In this document: positions 54,878 to 64,000 of the stretch, in pieces
Position numbering within the stretch: position 1 is the first letter of the stretch
Layout of the letters: every line of letters starts with the position of its first letter
DNA from: Salinisphaera sp. LB1
GTDB lineage: Bacteria > Pseudomonadota > Gammaproteobacteria > Nevskiales > Salinisphaeraceae
Reading direction: 5' to 3'
Assembly (NCBI RefSeq): GCF_003177035.1
Contig: NZ_CP029488.1
Location: 620,001 to 684,000, forward strand
Length of the DNA: 64,000 bases
The notes under the pieces: generated by a model
Database searches by the model: none
What the model was told of the DNA's origin: nothing
What the model saw: the letters and a program-made list of their open reading frames with translations, nothing else
Position numbers and translations under genes: made by a program

Positions 54878-55408
54878 CTACTTCTTCTTGGCGTCTTTGC
54901 GGATGATTCGTTCGCCCGCATAGCGAATACCCTTGCCCTTGTAGGGCTCGGGCGGACGCCAGGCGCGAATCTCGGCCGCGGCCTGACCCACGACCTGCTT
55001 ATCGGCACCCTTGAGTACGATTTCGGTCGCGCTCGGCGTTTCCACCGTCACGCCCGCGGGCACTTCGTAGACCACCGGGTGCGACAGGCCCAGCGAAAGA
55101 TTCACTTTGCTGCCCTGGGCCTGGGCGCGATAACCGACGCCTTCGAGCTGCAGTTTGCGCTCGAAACCCTCAGTCACGCCGTGCACCATGTTGGCGACCG
55201 TCGCCCGCACCGTGCCGGCCATGGCCATGTTCGGCTGGCGACCGGTGGCCTGGGCTCGTGCCACGCCATCCGAAACTTCCAGATCCACACCCAGCGGCAG
55301 ACGGAACGCGAGCTCGCCGCCCTTGCCCTTGACCGTGATATCGCGCCCATTGACGACACATTCGACGCCGCTGGGGATATTCACCGGCGCTTTGGCTACT
55401 CTCGACAT
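54878..55408 (-). CDS. rplF: 50S ribosomal protein L6
   Basis: This 176-residue L6 has two homologous domains and the C-terminal signature [19 protein letters not shown]. It lies near the sarcin-ricin loop. It sits between rpsH and rplR. Confidence 0.97.
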   Translation of the reverse strand: MSRVAKAPVNIPSGVECVVNGRDITVKGKGGELAFRLPLGVDLEVSDGVARAQATGRQPNMAMAGTVRATVANMVHGVTEGFERKLQLEGVGYRAQAQGSKVNLSLGLSHPVVYEVPAGVTVETPSATEIVLKGADKQVVGQAAAEIRAWRPPEPYKGKGIRYAGERIIRKDAKKK

Positions 55409-55433
55409 CTTATTGCTCCTCGCCTGACCGGCT

Positions 55434-55829
55434 TTACGATACGTAGCAGAGGACTTCGCCGCCGTGGCCGGCCGCGCGGGCCGCCCGGTCGGACATCACG
55501 CCCTGCGACGTCGAGATGATCGAAATACCCAGGCCACCCACGACCTCGGGCACATCGTTCTTGTTGCAGTAAAGACGCAGCCCGGGCTTCGACGCACGCT
55601 CGATATACTCGATCACGCCGTGGCCCTGGAAGTACTTCAGGCCAATCCGCAACCGCGGCTTGCCGTCGACCTCGGCCGTTTCGTAGCCACTGATGTAGCC
55701 TTCATCCTCGAGCACCTTCGCAATCGCGAGCTTGAGCTTCGAGGAGGGCATTTCAACGCTTTCCTTGTCCGCCGACTGCCCGTTACGAATACGGGTCAGC
55801 ATGTCGGCGATGGGGTCAGTCATACTCAT
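55434..55829 (-). CDS. rpsH: 30S ribosomal protein S8
   Basis: This 131-residue S8 starts [18 protein letters not shown] and has [21 protein letters not shown] in the C-terminal domain. In E. coli it represses the spc operon by binding the mRNA near rplE. Confidence 0.97.
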   Translation of the reverse strand: MSMTDPIADMLTRIRNGQSADKESVEMPSSKLKLAIAKVLEDEGYISGYETAEVDGKPRLRIGLKYFQGHGVIEYIERASKPGLRLYCNKNDVPEVVGGLGISIISTSQGVMSDRAARAAGHGGEVLCYVS

Positions 55830-55855
55830 GCGTACCGATACCTATTAACTGTGAA

Positions 55856-56161
55856 CTACCAGGACGAGAGCACGAGGCCGGGCACTTCGCCCCGCATCGC
55901 AGCTTCGCGCAGCTTGTTACGGGACAGACCGAACTTGCGATAGACACCCTTCGGGCGCCCGGTCACTCGACAACGGCGCGTAACCCGGGTCGGGCTCGCG
56001 TCGCGCGGCAACGCCTGCAATTCCTGGGCAGCGGCATAACGTTCTTCGGGCGTGGCCTGCGGATCGTCGATCCGGGCCTTGATCGCCTGACGCTTGGCCG
56101 CGTACTTGGCTACGATCTTCATGCGCTTTTCATCACGCGCAATCATGCTTTTCTTCGCCAT
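55856..56161 (-). CDS. rpsN: 30S ribosomal protein S14 (zinc-free long form)
   Basis: This 101-residue S14 begins [20 protein letters not shown] and ends [21 protein letters not shown]. The CxxC zinc motifs of the short form are absent, so it is the zinc-independent type. Confidence 0.97.
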   Translation of the reverse strand: MAKKSMIARDEKRMKIVAKYAAKRQAIKARIDDPQATPEERYAAAQELQALPRDASPTRVTRRCRVTGRPKGVYRKFGLSRNKLREAAMRGEVPGLVLSSW

Positions 56162-56163
56162 AA

Positions 56164-56727
56164 TTATCTCCGGAAGGGGAAGTTGAACCCTTCAAGCAGG
56201 GCCCGCCCCTCTTCATCGCTCGACGCGGTGGTCGAGATCACGATATCCATGCCGCGCAGCGTGTCCACACGGTCGTAATCGATCTCGGGAAACACGATCT
56301 GCTCCTTGAGGCCGAGGCTGTAATTGCCCCGCCCGTCGAAGGAACGCGGATTCAGACCGCGAAAATCGCGGATACGCGGTAACGTCACGTTGACCAGGCG
56401 GTCTAGGAATTCATACATCCGGGCGCGGCGGAGCGTTACCTTGCAGCCGATGGGCCAGCCTTCGCGGATCTTGAACCCGGCGACCGACTTGCGGGCACGC
56501 GTCATCACCGGCTTCTGCCCGGCGATCTTTTCCATATCGCCCATCGCGGCCTCGATCACCTTGCGATCCGACACCGCTTCGCCCACGCCCATGTTCAGCG
56601 TGATCTTCGCAATCCGCGGCGCCGCCATGCGGCTGCTGTAGCCGAACTTCTCGACCAGCTCGCCGACAATGCGATCCCTGTAAACGGCCTTCAACCGCGG
56701 CGCAATTGTCTGTTCTGCGTTTTCCAT
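56164..56727 (-). CDS. rplE: 50S ribosomal protein L5
   Basis: This 187-residue L5 has [39 protein letters not shown] and [20 protein letters not shown]. It holds 5S rRNA and touches P-site tRNA. Confidence 0.97.
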   Translation of the reverse strand: MENAEQTIAPRLKAVYRDRIVGELVEKFGYSSRMAAPRIAKITLNMGVGEAVSDRKVIEAAMGDMEKIAGQKPVMTRARKSVAGFKIREGWPIGCKVTLRRARMYEFLDRLVNVTLPRIRDFRGLNPRSFDGRGNYSLGLKEQIVFPEIDYDRVDTLRGMDIVISTTASSDEEGRALLEGFNFPFRR

Positions 56728-56734
56728 GACTCGC

Positions 56735-57067
56735 CTACGCGTCCACTACTTCGCCGGAAGACTTGAAGAAGCGCACCTTGCGCCGGTCTTCACCTTCACC
56801 CAGCCATTTGAAACCAACACGCTCGCCTTTTTCGGTCTGCGGGTTGTACAGCATCACGTTCGACACGTGAAGTGGCATCTCCTTTTCCTCGATACCACCC
56901 TGTACACCCTGGTTGGGGTCCGGCTTGACATGCTTTTTAACCATGTTCAGGCCTTCGACCACCACTTTGCCGTTGTCGAGCACACGCGTGACGGTGCCGC
57001 GGCGGCCCCGGTCCTTACCGGCCACCACCATGACTTCGTCGCCCTTACGGATTTTGCTGGAGCTCAT
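56735..57067 (-). CDS. rplX: 50S ribosomal protein L24
   Basis: This 110-residue L24 has the KOW motif [21 protein letters not shown] and [15 protein letters not shown]. It initiates 50S assembly. Its start overlaps the rplN stop by ATGA. Confidence 0.96.
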   Translation of the reverse strand: MSSSKIRKGDEVMVVAGKDRGRRGTVTRVLDNGKVVVEGLNMVKKHVKPDPNQGVQGGIEEKEMPLHVSNVMLYNPQTEKGERVGFKWLGEGEDRRKVRFFKSSGEVVDA

Positions 57068-57429
57068 AGCACCTCCGGCGCAAGCGAAATGATGCGCATG
57101 AACTTGGCACGCAGTTCACGAGTCACCGGCCCGAAGATACGGGTCCCGACCGGCTCGTTGTTGGCGTTGAGCAGCACGGCGGCGTTGCTGTCGAAGCGGA
57201 TGACCGAGCCATCCACACGACGCACGCCACGCTTGGTGCGCACCACGACCGCGTTCATCACATCGCCTTTTTTCACACGGCCACGCGGAATGGCATCCTT
57301 GACCGTGATCTTGATGATGTCGCCGACACGAGCATAGCGCCGGTGCGAACCGCCCAGCACCTTGATGCACTGGACGCGACGGGCACCGCTGTTGTCGGCT
57401 GCGCTGAGTTCCGATTCTGTCTGAATCAT
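57064..57429 (-). CDS. rplN: 50S ribosomal protein L14
   Basis: This 121-residue L14 starts [20 protein letters not shown] and has [20 protein letters not shown]. The open frame extends upstream into rpsQ but the family start is used. It is first of the spc genes, with no promoter gap before it. Confidence 0.97.
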   Translation of the reverse strand: MIQTESELSAADNSGARRVQCIKVLGGSHRRYARVGDIIKITVKDAIPRGRVKKGDVMNAVVVRTKRGVRRVDGSVIRFDSNAAVLLNANNEPVGTRIFGPVTRELRAKFMRIISLAPEVL

Positions 57430-57437
57430 GACCTTGG

Positions 57438-57737
57438 CTATCCTGCAGTATCGAACTCGCCAGCCTTGTCTACGACACGGCTGAGCGACCACGATTTGTG
57501 ACGAGAGATCGGGCGACCCTCACGAATCTCGACCCAGTCGCCGACATTGCAGACATTGTCTGCGTCGTGTGCCTTGAGTCGCGTGCTGCGCTTGACGTAC
57601 TTGCCATACAGCGGATGCTGCATGCGCCGCTCGATCGACACCACGATGGTCTTGTCCATCGCGTTGCTGACCACGCGGCCCACGAGCGCGCGCTGGCGCT
57701 TTTCGCCTGCTTCGGGTTGCGTGTTGGTATCGCTCAT
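57438..57737 (-). CDS. rpsQ: 30S ribosomal protein S17
   Basis: This 99-residue S17 has [20 protein letters not shown] and [19 protein letters not shown]. It is slightly longer than E. coli S17 (84) through an N-terminal extension. It binds the 5' domain of 16S rRNA. Confidence 0.96.
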   Translation of the reverse strand: MSDTNTQPEAGEKRQRALVGRVVSNAMDKTIVVSIERRMQHPLYGKYVKRSTRLKAHDADNVCNVGDWVEIREGRPISRHKSWSLSRVVDKAGEFDTAG

Positions 57738-57742
57738 CGGAG

Positions 57743-57937
57743 TTAACCCTGATTGCGTGCTTCGTTGAGCACGGTCTTGATACGGGCGATATCGCGCCGG
57801 ATACGTCCGAACTGATGCGTCGCCGCCAGCTGACCGCTGCCCTGCTGCATGCGCAGGTTGAACTGCTCGCGCCGCAGCGCCACCAGTTCGTCGTTCAGCT
57901 CGTCAGCCGATTTCTGTCTCAGATCTGTCGCTTTCAT
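57743..57937 (-). CDS. rpmC: 50S ribosomal protein L29
   Basis: This 64-residue two-helix L29 has [20 protein letters not shown] and [13 protein letters not shown]. It sits at the tunnel exit beside L23. Confidence 0.96.
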   Translation of the reverse strand: MKATDLRQKSADELNDELVALRREQFNLRMQQGSGQLAATHQFGRIRRDIARIKTVLNEARNQG

Positions 57938-57945
57938 GATCGCCT

Positions 57946-58359
57946 CTACATCACCTTGCGTTCGACGAACACGGTCTTGACCGGCAACTTGGAAGCGGCA
58001 AGCCGGAACGCTTCCTGCGCCACTTCACGCGAAACGCCTTCCATTTCGTAGAGCATGGAGCCGGGCTGGACCTTGGCGACCCAGAACTCGACATTGCCCT
58101 TGCCCTTGCCCATACGCACTTCGATGGGCTTCTTGGTTACCGGCTTGTCCGGAAACACGCGGATCCAGGTCTTGCCGCCACGCTTGATGTAGCGGGTCAT
58201 GGCGCGACGTGCGGCCTCGATCTGCCGCGCCGTCAGCCGACCGCGCTCCACGGCCTTGAGGCCGAATTCGCCGAAGCTGACTTCGTTGCCACGCTGCGCC
58301 AGGCCGCGGTTACGACCTTTCTGCACTTTGCGGAACTTGACTCGCTTGGGTTGCAACAT
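57946..58359 (-). CDS. rplP: 50S ribosomal protein L16
   Basis: This 137-residue L16 starts [19 protein letters not shown] and contains the conserved arginine-rich segment [19 protein letters not shown]. It helps position tRNA in the A site. Confidence 0.97.
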   Translation of the reverse strand: MLQPKRVKFRKVQKGRNRGLAQRGNEVSFGEFGLKAVERGRLTARQIEAARRAMTRYIKRGGKTWIRVFPDKPVTKKPIEVRMGKGKGNVEFWVAKVQPGSMLYEMEGVSREVAQEAFRLAASKLPVKTVFVERKVM

Positions 58360-58365
58360 AACGCC

Positions 58366-59043
58366 TTACCCCGCTGCAGCGCCGGACTCGGCGCTTTCTT
58401 CGACTTTAGGCTCGGTGTCGAACACTTCGCCCTTGAAGATCCAGACCTTGACGCCGATGACACCGTACGTAGTCTTGGCTTCCGCCAGGCCATAATCGAT
58501 GTCGGCGCGCAGCGTATGCAGCGGCACACGGCCGTCGCGGTACCACTCGGTACGCGCAATCTCGGCCCCGTTCAGCCTGCCCGCAACGTTCACGCGGATA
58601 CCGCCAGCGCCCAGGCGCATGGCGTTGCCCACCGCGCGCTTCATGGCGCGGCGAAACATGATGCGACGCTCGAGCTGCTGCGCGATATTCTGCGCGACGA
58701 GATAGGCATCCAGCTCGGGACGCCGAATCTCTTCGACCGACAGATGCACCGGCACACCCATGCGTGCCGCGACCTCGGACCGCAGCTTGTCGATGTCCTC
58801 GCCCTTCTTGCCGATCACGATACCCGGCCGTGCGGTGTGAATCGTGATGCGAGCCGAACGGGCCGGACGGTCGATCTGAATACGACTGACCGACGCATGC
58901 GACAGCTTTTCGCGAATGAATTCGCGCACCGCCAGATCGGTGTTCAGCGCATCGGCGTAACCCTGACCCTCGGCGTACCAGCGCGAGCACCACTCGGTCG
59001 TGATGCCGAGCCGGAAACCGACGGGATGTACTTTATGACCCAT
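58366..59043 (-). CDS. rpsC: 30S ribosomal protein S3
   Basis: This 225-residue S3 has [18 protein letters not shown], the KH-domain GXXG-like [14 protein letters not shown], and the C-terminal [16 protein letters not shown]. It lines the mRNA entry. Confidence 0.98.
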   Translation of the reverse strand: MGHKVHPVGFRLGITTEWCSRWYAEGQGYADALNTDLAVREFIREKLSHASVSRIQIDRPARSARITIHTARPGIVIGKKGEDIDKLRSEVAARMGVPVHLSVEEIRRPELDAYLVAQNIAQQLERRIMFRRAMKRAVGNAMRLGAGGIRVNVAGRLNGAEIARTEWYRDGRVPLHTLRADIDYGLAEAKTTYGVIGVKVWIFKGEVFDTEPKVEESAESGAAAG

Positions 59044-59069
59044 ATCTTTATCCGCTGTCGTTGGACCGC

Positions 59070-59402
59070 CTAGCGGTCGGCCACTCGAATGGTGACGTGA
59101 CTCGTCCGCTTCAGGATGCGATCGGCGCTGCCGCGGGCGCGCGGCTTCATTCGCTTCATCGTCGGCCCCTCGTCGACCATGATGGCCGCGATCCTGAGCT
59201 CGTCGATATCCGCACCCTCGTTGTGCTCGGCATTGGCAAGCGCCGACTCGAGCACCTTGTGCACGATCCGCGCCGCCTTCTTGGTCGAGAACTCAAGCAC
59301 TTCGAGCGCCCGCTCAACCGGCATGCCGCGGACTTCGTCGGCGACCAGGCGGGCCTTCTGCGGCGAGATACGCGCGAACCGCAATTTTGCGACAGATTCC
59401 AT
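59070..59402 (-). CDS. rplV: 50S ribosomal protein L22
   Basis: This 110-residue L22 has [20 protein letters not shown] and the tunnel loop [20 protein letters not shown]. It lines the exit tunnel and its loop is the macrolide-contact region. Confidence 0.97.
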   Translation of the reverse strand: MESVAKLRFARISPQKARLVADEVRGMPVERALEVLEFSTKKAARIVHKVLESALANAEHNEGADIDELRIAAIMVDEGPTMKRMKPRARGSADRILKRTSHVTIRVADR

Positions 59403-59417
59403 CTCGATATCTCCGCG

Positions 59418-59687
59418 TTAACCCTTGCGATCGCCGAGATGACCCTTGAAGGTCCGGGTCGGCGAAAATTCACCCAGCTTGTGCCCGACCATATTTTCGG
59501 ACACGAATACCGGAACGTGCTGGCGGCCGTTGTGGACCGCGATGGTGAGGCCGATCATGTCCGGCGTCACCATCGAGCGACGCGACCAGGTCTTGATCGG
59601 ACGCTTCGTGCTCGCACCCTGAGCCGCCTCGACCTTCTTGGCCAGATGCAGGTCGACGAAGGGACCTTTCTTGAGAGAACGTGGCAT
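59418..59687 (-). CDS. rpsS: 30S ribosomal protein S19
   Basis: This 89-residue S19 starts [20 protein letters not shown] and ends with the [17 protein letters not shown] signature. It works in the head with S13. Confidence 0.97.
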   Translation of the reverse strand: MPRSLKKGPFVDLHLAKKVEAAQGASTKRPIKTWSRRSMVTPDMIGLTIAVHNGRQHVPVFVSENMVGHKLGEFSPTRTFKGHLGDRKG

Positions 59688-59714
59688 AACTTATCCCGTA
59701 CCTTGTCTGGCGCC

Positions 59715-60551
59715 CTAGCGCTTCTTGCGCTTGGAGCTCCGACGGACAATCATGCCGTCGGTGCGCTTGTTCGAACGAGTCTTGAAGCCCTTGGTCTTCC
59801 AACCCCAGGGACTGGTCGGATGCCGACCACCGCTGGTGCGGCCCTCGCCACCACCATGCGGATGGTCGATCGGGTTCATGGCCACACCGCGAACGGTGGG
59901 ACGCTTGCCCCGCCAGCGTGTGGCGCCGGCCTTGCCGAGCTGACGCAGGCTGTGCTCGTTATTACCAACCTCGCCGACAGTCGCCTTGCAGTTGATGTGC
60001 ACGCGACGGGTTTCGCCGGACTTCAGGCGCAACACGCAATACTCACCGGCCCGCGCCGCGATCTGAATGCTGGTGCCGGCGCTGCGCGCCAACTGGGCAC
60101 CCTTGCCGGGACGCATTTCCACACAGTGCACCGTCGTACCCACCGGGATACTAGCCAGCGGCAATGCGTTACCCGGGCGAATCGGCGACTGCGGACCGGA
60201 CACGATCGGCGTCCCGGCTTCGACGCCGCGCGGCGCGATGATGTACCGGCGCTCGCCGTCGGCATAGAGCACGAGCGCGATGTTCGCGCTGCGATTCGGA
60301 TCGTACTCCAGACGCTCGACCTTGCCCGGAACGCCATCCTTGTTGCGCTTGAAATCGATCAGCCGATAGTGCTGACGATGACCGCCGCCGCGATGACGAA
60401 CCGTAATCCGGCCGTGCGTGTTGCGACCACCGTGCTTGTGCTTCTTGACCAGCAGCGCCTCATGCGGCCTGCCGCTGTGCAGATCCGGGCGCTTGACGCT
60501 GACCACAAACCGCCGGCCCGCTGATGTCGGATTGGCTTTCTTGAGTGCCAT
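59715..60551 (-). CDS. rplB: 50S ribosomal protein L2
   Basis: This 278-residue L2 has [18 protein letters not shown], the conserved [19 protein letters not shown] with the essential histidine, and a Lys/Arg-rich end. It supports peptidyl-transferase centre formation and subunit joining. Confidence 0.98.
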   Translation of the reverse strand: MALKKANPTSAGRRFVVSVKRPDLHSGRPHEALLVKKHKHGGRNTHGRITVRHRGGGHRQHYRLIDFKRNKDGVPGKVERLEYDPNRSANIALVLYADGERRYIIAPRGVEAGTPIVSGPQSPIRPGNALPLASIPVGTTVHCVEMRPGKGAQLARSAGTSIQIAARAGEYCVLRLKSGETRRVHINCKATVGEVGNNEHSLRQLGKAGATRWRGKRPTVRGVAMNPIDHPHGGGEGRTSGGRHPTSPWGWKTKGFKTRSNKRTDGMIVRRSSKRKKR

Positions 60552-60576
60552 AGTATTCTAGCTCCGCTACGTCGCC

Positions 60577-60879
60577 CTACTGGGCGGCGCCGTCAAGAAA
60601 ATCGATTTCGTCGCCTTCGGCCAGCGTCACATAAGCCTTCTTGAAACCGCTTCGCAAACCGGCCTGGCCGCGAAAACGCTTCTGCTTGGGCTTGTTGTTC
60701 AACGTGGTCACACCCACGACCTTGACGTTGAACAGGGATGCGACCGCTTCGGCGATCTCGTGCTTGTTCGCGTCGCCGGCAACCTGGAAGACCACCTGGT
60801 TGGCCGAGTCGCCAACCACCGATGCCTTTTCCGAGACGAGCGGCGAACGCAGCACCTGATAGATGCGCTCTTTATTCAT
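60577..60879 (-). CDS. rplW: 50S ribosomal protein L23
   Basis: This 100-residue L23 starts [20 protein letters not shown]; the other ATG three codons upstream is less likely because AAGGA is eight bases before this one and the start overlaps the rplD stop as ATGA. It forms the docking site for trigger factor and SRP. Confidence 0.95.
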   Translation of the reverse strand: MNKERIYQVLRSPLVSEKASVVGDSANQVVFQVAGDANKHEIAEAVASLFNVKVVGVTTLNNKPKQKRFRGQAGLRSGFKKAYVTLAEGDEIDFLDGAAQ

Positions 60880-61484
60880 GCCAGCCATCCTTCGAACGCC
60901 TGCAGCGCGCTTTCCGTCATCAATACATGCTCGGCGCCGACCAGCGTGACCGGATCGAGGTCCGTGACCGCGACCACGTCGAAGCCGACGATATTGTTCG
61001 CCGAATAGCCGAGCTTGTCGTCGACTTCGGACACAACCAGCACACCACGCGCCTCAACCGACTGCTCGGACAGGGCCTTGAGCAGGCCCTTGGTGCTACG
61101 CGACTCGAGCGCCAGGTCCGGAACCACCGAAAAGCGATCCTGCCGAACCAGCTCCGAGACGATCGCACTCATGCCAGCGCGATACATCTTGCGATTGACC
61201 TTCTGCGAGAAATCGCGGGGACTGGCTGCGAACGTGACGCCGCCACCGGACCAGATCGGACTGCGAATAGTGCCAGCCCGGGCGCGGCCCGTGCCCTTCT
61301 GACGCCACGGCTTTTTGCCGCCGCCGCGCACTTCCGCACGATTTTTCTGCGCCTTCGTGCCCGCACGACCACCGGCGAGATATGCCGTGACGATCTGATG
61401 CACCAGGGTTTCGTTGAACGGGCGACCGAAAACGGCGTCCGACACCGAAACCGACTTGTCGCCGCTTGCGAGATTCAGTTCCAT
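60876..61484 (-). CDS. rplD: 50S ribosomal protein L4
   Basis: This 202-residue L4 has the tunnel loop [19 protein letters not shown] and [19 protein letters not shown]. In E. coli it represses the S10 operon by attenuation at the leader. Confidence 0.97.
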   Translation of the reverse strand: MELNLASGDKSVSVSDAVFGRPFNETLVHQIVTAYLAGGRAGTKAQKNRAEVRGGGKKPWRQKGTGRARAGTIRSPIWSGGGVTFAASPRDFSQKVNRKMYRAGMSAIVSELVRQDRFSVVPDLALESRSTKGLLKALSEQSVEARGVLVVSEVDDKLGYSANNIVGFDVVAVTDLDPVTLVGAEHVLMTESALQAFEGWLA

Positions 61485-61514
61485 GCTTAAACCTGCCTAT
61501 TCGCCAGCACGCCG

Positions 61515-62219
61515 TTAACCGGCCTTCTTGACCGCCGGCTGAATGATGACGTCACCGTTCTTGGCACCCGGCACACCGCCGCGAACAAGAATGAGACCCC
61601 GCTCTTCGTCCACGCGAACCACTTCCAGGTTCTGGACCGTGGTACGGGCGTTACCCAGCTGGCCGGCCATCTTCTTGCCCTTGAACACATGACCCGGCGA
61701 CTGGTTTTGACCAATCGAGCCCGGCGCGCGATGCGCCTTCGAGTTACCGTGTGTCGACCGCTGGGAACGGAAATTGTGACGCTTGATCACACCGCCGTAG
61801 CCCTTACCGATGGAGCGCCCGATTACGTCGACGTACTGCCCGGCGGCGAAGACCGATACCGTCAGCTCACCGCCGACCTCGATCTCGACCTGCTCCGGCG
61901 CGACGGCTTCTTCGCCATCGGCCGTGCCGGGTGCGCCGGCCGTAACCCGGGGCCAATCACCGTCCACGCGAAACTCCCAGATACCGCGACCTGCCTCGAC
62001 ACCGGCCTTCTTGAAGTGCCCGGCGGCCGGCCTGGTCACGCGGTTTGCGCGACGCGTACCGGTCGTAACCTGCAGTGCGCGGTAGCCATCGGTTTCGACA
62101 TCTTTTTTCTGGACGACGCGGTTCGGCTCGACCTCGACGACCGTGACAGGCACGGACACGCCGTTGTCGTCGAACACGCGCGTCATGCCGCGCTTGCGAC
62201 CTACCAATCCAATAGCCAT
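61515..62219 (-). CDS. rplC: 50S ribosomal protein L3
   Basis: This 234-residue L3 starts [20 protein letters not shown] and has the conserved [20 protein letters not shown], whose glutamine is the PrmB methylation site in E. coli. It is about 25 residues longer than E. coli L3; extra sequence lies around [20 protein letters not shown] in the middle. It is the first gene after the leader-like hairpins. Confidence 0.96.
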   Translation of the reverse strand: MAIGLVGRKRGMTRVFDDNGVSVPVTVVEVEPNRVVQKKDVETDGYRALQVTTGTRRANRVTRPAAGHFKKAGVEAGRGIWEFRVDGDWPRVTAGAPGTADGEEAVAPEQVEIEVGGELTVSVFAAGQYVDVIGRSIGKGYGGVIKRHNFRSQRSTHGNSKAHRAPGSIGQNQSPGHVFKGKKMAGQLGNARTTVQNLEVVRVDEERGLILVRGGVPGAKNGDVIIQPAVKKAG

Positions 62220-62293
62220 TTATTAAGTACCTTCTCGCTTATCGCCACTCGCTAGAGGGGGCGACAGTTCAAGTATGGTTTTCCAGTGCAAAG

Positions 62294-62328
62294 GGCCCGC
62301 GTGATCGCGGGCCTCTTCCAACAAGAGG
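62294..62328 (-). other. Leader hairpins between rpsJ and rplC
   Basis: Two consecutive inverted repeats sit in the 147-base gap: CCTCTT/AAGAGG (62312-62328) and an eight-base perfect GGCCCGCG/CGCGGGCC stem (62294-62313). Only a short T tract (CTTT) follows on the minus strand, so they look more like an mRNA leader or attenuator than a full terminator. Confidence 0.5.
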
Positions 62329-62334
62329 GCGAGA

Positions 62335-62364
62335 AGTATAACACGCCCCGGGGACTTGTGTCGC
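62335..62364 (-). promoter_or_regulatory. Internal promoter before rplC
   Basis: On the minus strand GCGACA (four of six to the -35 consensus) and TATACT are 18 bases apart, and TG sits one base before TATACT as an extended -10. Transcription would start near 62328, just before the two hairpins. Confidence 0.55.
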
Positions 62365-62366
62365 CC

Positions 62367-62681
62367 TTACTGCAATTTAATTTGGACGTCGACGCCCGCA
62401 GCAAGGTCGAGCTTCATCAACGCGTCGACCGTCTTCTCGGTAGGCTCGACAATATCCATCATCCGCTTGTGCGTGCGGATTTCATACTGATCCCGGGCGT
62501 CCTTGTTGACGTGCGGCGAAATCAGGATGGTATAGCGCTCCTTGCGCGTCGGCAGCGGGATCGGGCCGTGGACCTGCGCACCGGTGCGCTTGGCGGTCTC
62601 GACGATCTCCCGGGCCGACTTATCGATCAATCGATGGTCGAACGCCTTGAGACGAATACGAATGTTCTGACTAGCTGCCAT
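62367..62681 (-). CDS. rpsJ: 30S ribosomal protein S10
   Basis: This 104-residue S10 has [20 protein letters not shown] and [20 protein letters not shown]. It works in translation and, as NusE, in antitermination. It lies 15 bases after tuf but 147 bases before rplC, so it is tied to the str-type unit. Confidence 0.97.
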   Translation of the reverse strand: MAASQNIRIRLKAFDHRLIDKSAREIVETAKRTGAQVHGPIPLPTRKERYTILISPHVNKDARDQYEIRTHKRMMDIVEPTEKTVDALMKLDLAAGVDVQIKLQ

Positions 62682-62696
62682 GACGATTCAAATGCC

Positions 62697-63887
62697 TCAG
62701 GCCGTAATTTTGGTCACGACGCCCGCACCCACGGTGCGACCGCCTTCACGAATGGCGAAGCGCAGGCCTTCTTCCATCGCAATCGGATGTATGAGCTCGA
62801 CGTTCATCGTCACGTTGTCGCCCGGCATCACCATCTCGGTGTCCGCCGGCAGCTCGCAAGCGCCCGTCACGTCCGTCGTCCGGAAGTAGAACTGCGGACG
62901 ATAGCCCTTGAAGAACGGCGTGTGGCGACCGCCCTCTTCCTTCTTCAGCACGTACACTTCGCATTCGAAGTTGGTGTGCGGCGTGATCGAGCCCGGCTTG
63001 GCCAGCACCTGGCCACGCTCGATGTCTTCGCGCTTGGTGCCGCGCAGCAGCGCGCCGATGTTGTCACCCGCCTGACCCTGGTCCAGCAGCTTGCGGAACA
63101 TCTCGACGCCGGTGACGGTGGTCTTGGTCGTGGGGTTGATACCCACGATTTCGATGTCGTCACCCACGTTGATCACGCCGCGCTCGACACGACCGGTGGC
63201 GACCGTGCCACGACCGGAGATCGAGAAGACGTCCTCGACCGGCATCAGGAAGGCGCCGTCCACGGCACGCTCGGGGTCGGGAATGAATTCGTCCATGGCC
63301 CGCACGAGCTTGGCGATCGATTCCGATCCGTGCTCGCCTTCGTCGCCTTCCAGCGCCTTGAGCGCACTGCCGACAATCACCGGGGTGTCGTCGCCCGGGA
63401 AGTCGTAGGCGTCCAGCAGTTCGCGGACTTCCATTTCCACCAGCTCGAGCAGCTCTTCGTCGTCCACCATGTCGGCCTTGTTCAGGTACACGACGATGAA
63501 CGGCACGCCCACCTGGCGCGCCAGCAGAATGTGCTCGCGCGTCTGCGGCATGGGGCCGTCGGCCGCCGACACGACCAGGATCGCGCCGTCCATCTGCGCA
63601 GCACCCGTGATCATGTTCTTGACGTAGTCCGCATGCCCCGGGCAGTCCACGTGCGCATAGTGACGCGCTTCGCTCTCGTACTCGACGTGCGAGGTGGAGA
63701 TCGTGATACCACGCGCCTTTTCTTCCGGCGCCTTGTCGATGGCATCAAACGCCGACAGCTCTGAACCGAACAACCGGTTCGACACCACCGTCAGCGCGGC
63801 CGTCAGCGTCGTCTTACCATGGTCCACGTGACCAATCGTGCCGACGTTGACGTGCGGCTTGTTACGCTCGAATTTTGATTTGGACAC
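62697..63887 (-). CDS. tuf: Elongation factor Tu
   Basis: This 396-residue GTPase has the P loop [28 protein letters not shown] and the NKAD base motif ([11 protein letters not shown]), then domains 2 and 3 ending [15 protein letters not shown]. It delivers aminoacyl-tRNA. It follows fusA by 12 bases. A second tuf copy elsewhere cannot be excluded. Confidence 0.98.
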   Translation of the reverse strand: MSKSKFERNKPHVNVGTIGHVDHGKTTLTAALTVVSNRLFGSELSAFDAIDKAPEEKARGITISTSHVEYESEARHYAHVDCPGHADYVKNMITGAAQMDGAILVVSAADGPMPQTREHILLARQVGVPFIVVYLNKADMVDDEELLELVEMEVRELLDAYDFPGDDTPVIVGSALKALEGDEGEHGSESIAKLVRAMDEFIPDPERAVDGAFLMPVEDVFSISGRGTVATGRVERGVINVGDDIEIVGINPTTKTTVTGVEMFRKLLDQGQAGDNIGALLRGTKREDIERGQVLAKPGSITPHTNFECEVYVLKKEEGGRHTPFFKGYRPQFYFRTTDVTGACELPADTEMVMPGDNVTMNVELIHPIAMEEGLRFAIREGGRTVGAGVVTKITA

Positions 63888-63899
63888 GGCGACTTCCTC

Positions 63900-64000
63900 T
63901 TATGCCTTTTCCGGTTGATTGCGAGTCAACGCCTCGACGATATTTCGGGGCGCTTCTGCATAATTGTCGAATTGCATGGTGTAGGTGGCACGACCCTGGC
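63900..64000 (-). CDS. fusA: Elongation factor G, C-terminal fragment (window edge)
   Basis: The last 32 residues and stop are visible: [20 protein letters not shown] then [23 protein letters not shown]-type endings are diagnostic of EF-G domain V. The rest of the gene lies beyond the right edge. Confidence 0.9.
   Translation of the reverse strand, partial: QGRATYTMQFDNYAEAPRNIVEALTRNQPEKA

Noticed and set aside
59061-60524. 487-codon plus-strand open frame opposite rplV, rpsS and rplB
   Set aside because: It is antisense to three ribosomal protein genes and has no protein-like features.
62286-63764. 492-codon plus-strand open frame opposite tuf and rpsJ
   Set aside because: It mirrors EF-Tu and S10 codons; no domain is recognisable.
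1-64000. CRISPR array, tRNA or rRNA genes
   Set aside because: No regularly spaced identical repeats and no tRNA- or rRNA-like segments were seen by eye; a covariance-model scan would be needed to exclude a missed tRNA.

Overview
The window is dense, high-GC chromosomal DNA from a gammaproteobacterium. Two layouts support this: the S10-spc-alpha ribosomal superoperon, and an argH / algZ-algR / hemC-hemD-hemX-hemY block arranged as in Pseudomonas and relatives. The quinol oxidase, betaine-type binding protein and TRAP transporter would suit a halophilic marine genus such as Salinisphaera, but that genus-level guess is inference.

Region 1 (1-11005) holds stress and envelope functions. It has a partial oil-body-associated-protein homologue, a DUF2267 protein, an orphan receiver protein, a FixJ-type regulator divergent from a thiamine-diphosphate pyruvate-oxidase-like enzyme, and an OpgH-like glucosyltransferase. 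A divergent pair follows, a PmtA-like phospholipid methyltransferase and OlsB (ornithine lipid synthesis), separated by a Pho-box-like repeat array. Then come UppP and a nitronate monooxygenase whose stop codon lies inside the target-site duplication of an IS481-family insertion sequence.

Region 2 (11006-21415) is a catabolic island: tcuA-tcuB (tricarballylate-type oxidation), a GntR/FCD repressor, a DctPQM TRAP transporter and an AbrB-type permease. Two copies of the palindrome TTGTATACA lie in front of tcuA and dctP, which suggests one regulon. An orphan glycine betaine/choline-type binding protein, a decayed arsB pseudogene carrying a hairpin-rich insert, and a DUF202 pair follow.

Region 3 (21416-35328) carries cyoABCD without cyoE, malate synthase G, a minus-strand cluster of quinone oxidoreductase, GNAT acetyltransferase and RimK-type ATP-grasp ligase, a two-component system divergent from a secreted EF-hand/His-rich protein, and a stand-alone cyanase.

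Region 4 (35329-48782) holds an SDR epimerase-like protein, hemY-hemX-hemD-hemC, algR-algZ, argH, a long imperfect palindrome, a beta-hydroxyacid dehydrogenase and a large DUF748/OmpA envelope protein.

Region 5 (48783-64000, all minus strand) is the end of fusA, tuf, rpsJ, then rplC to rplQ including secY and rpoA. A promoter-like sequence followed by two hairpins lies between rpsJ and rplC, and a near-consensus promoter lies between rpmJ and rpsM. These suggest internal entry points for S10 and alpha transcription. No tRNA, rRNA or CRISPR array was recognised.
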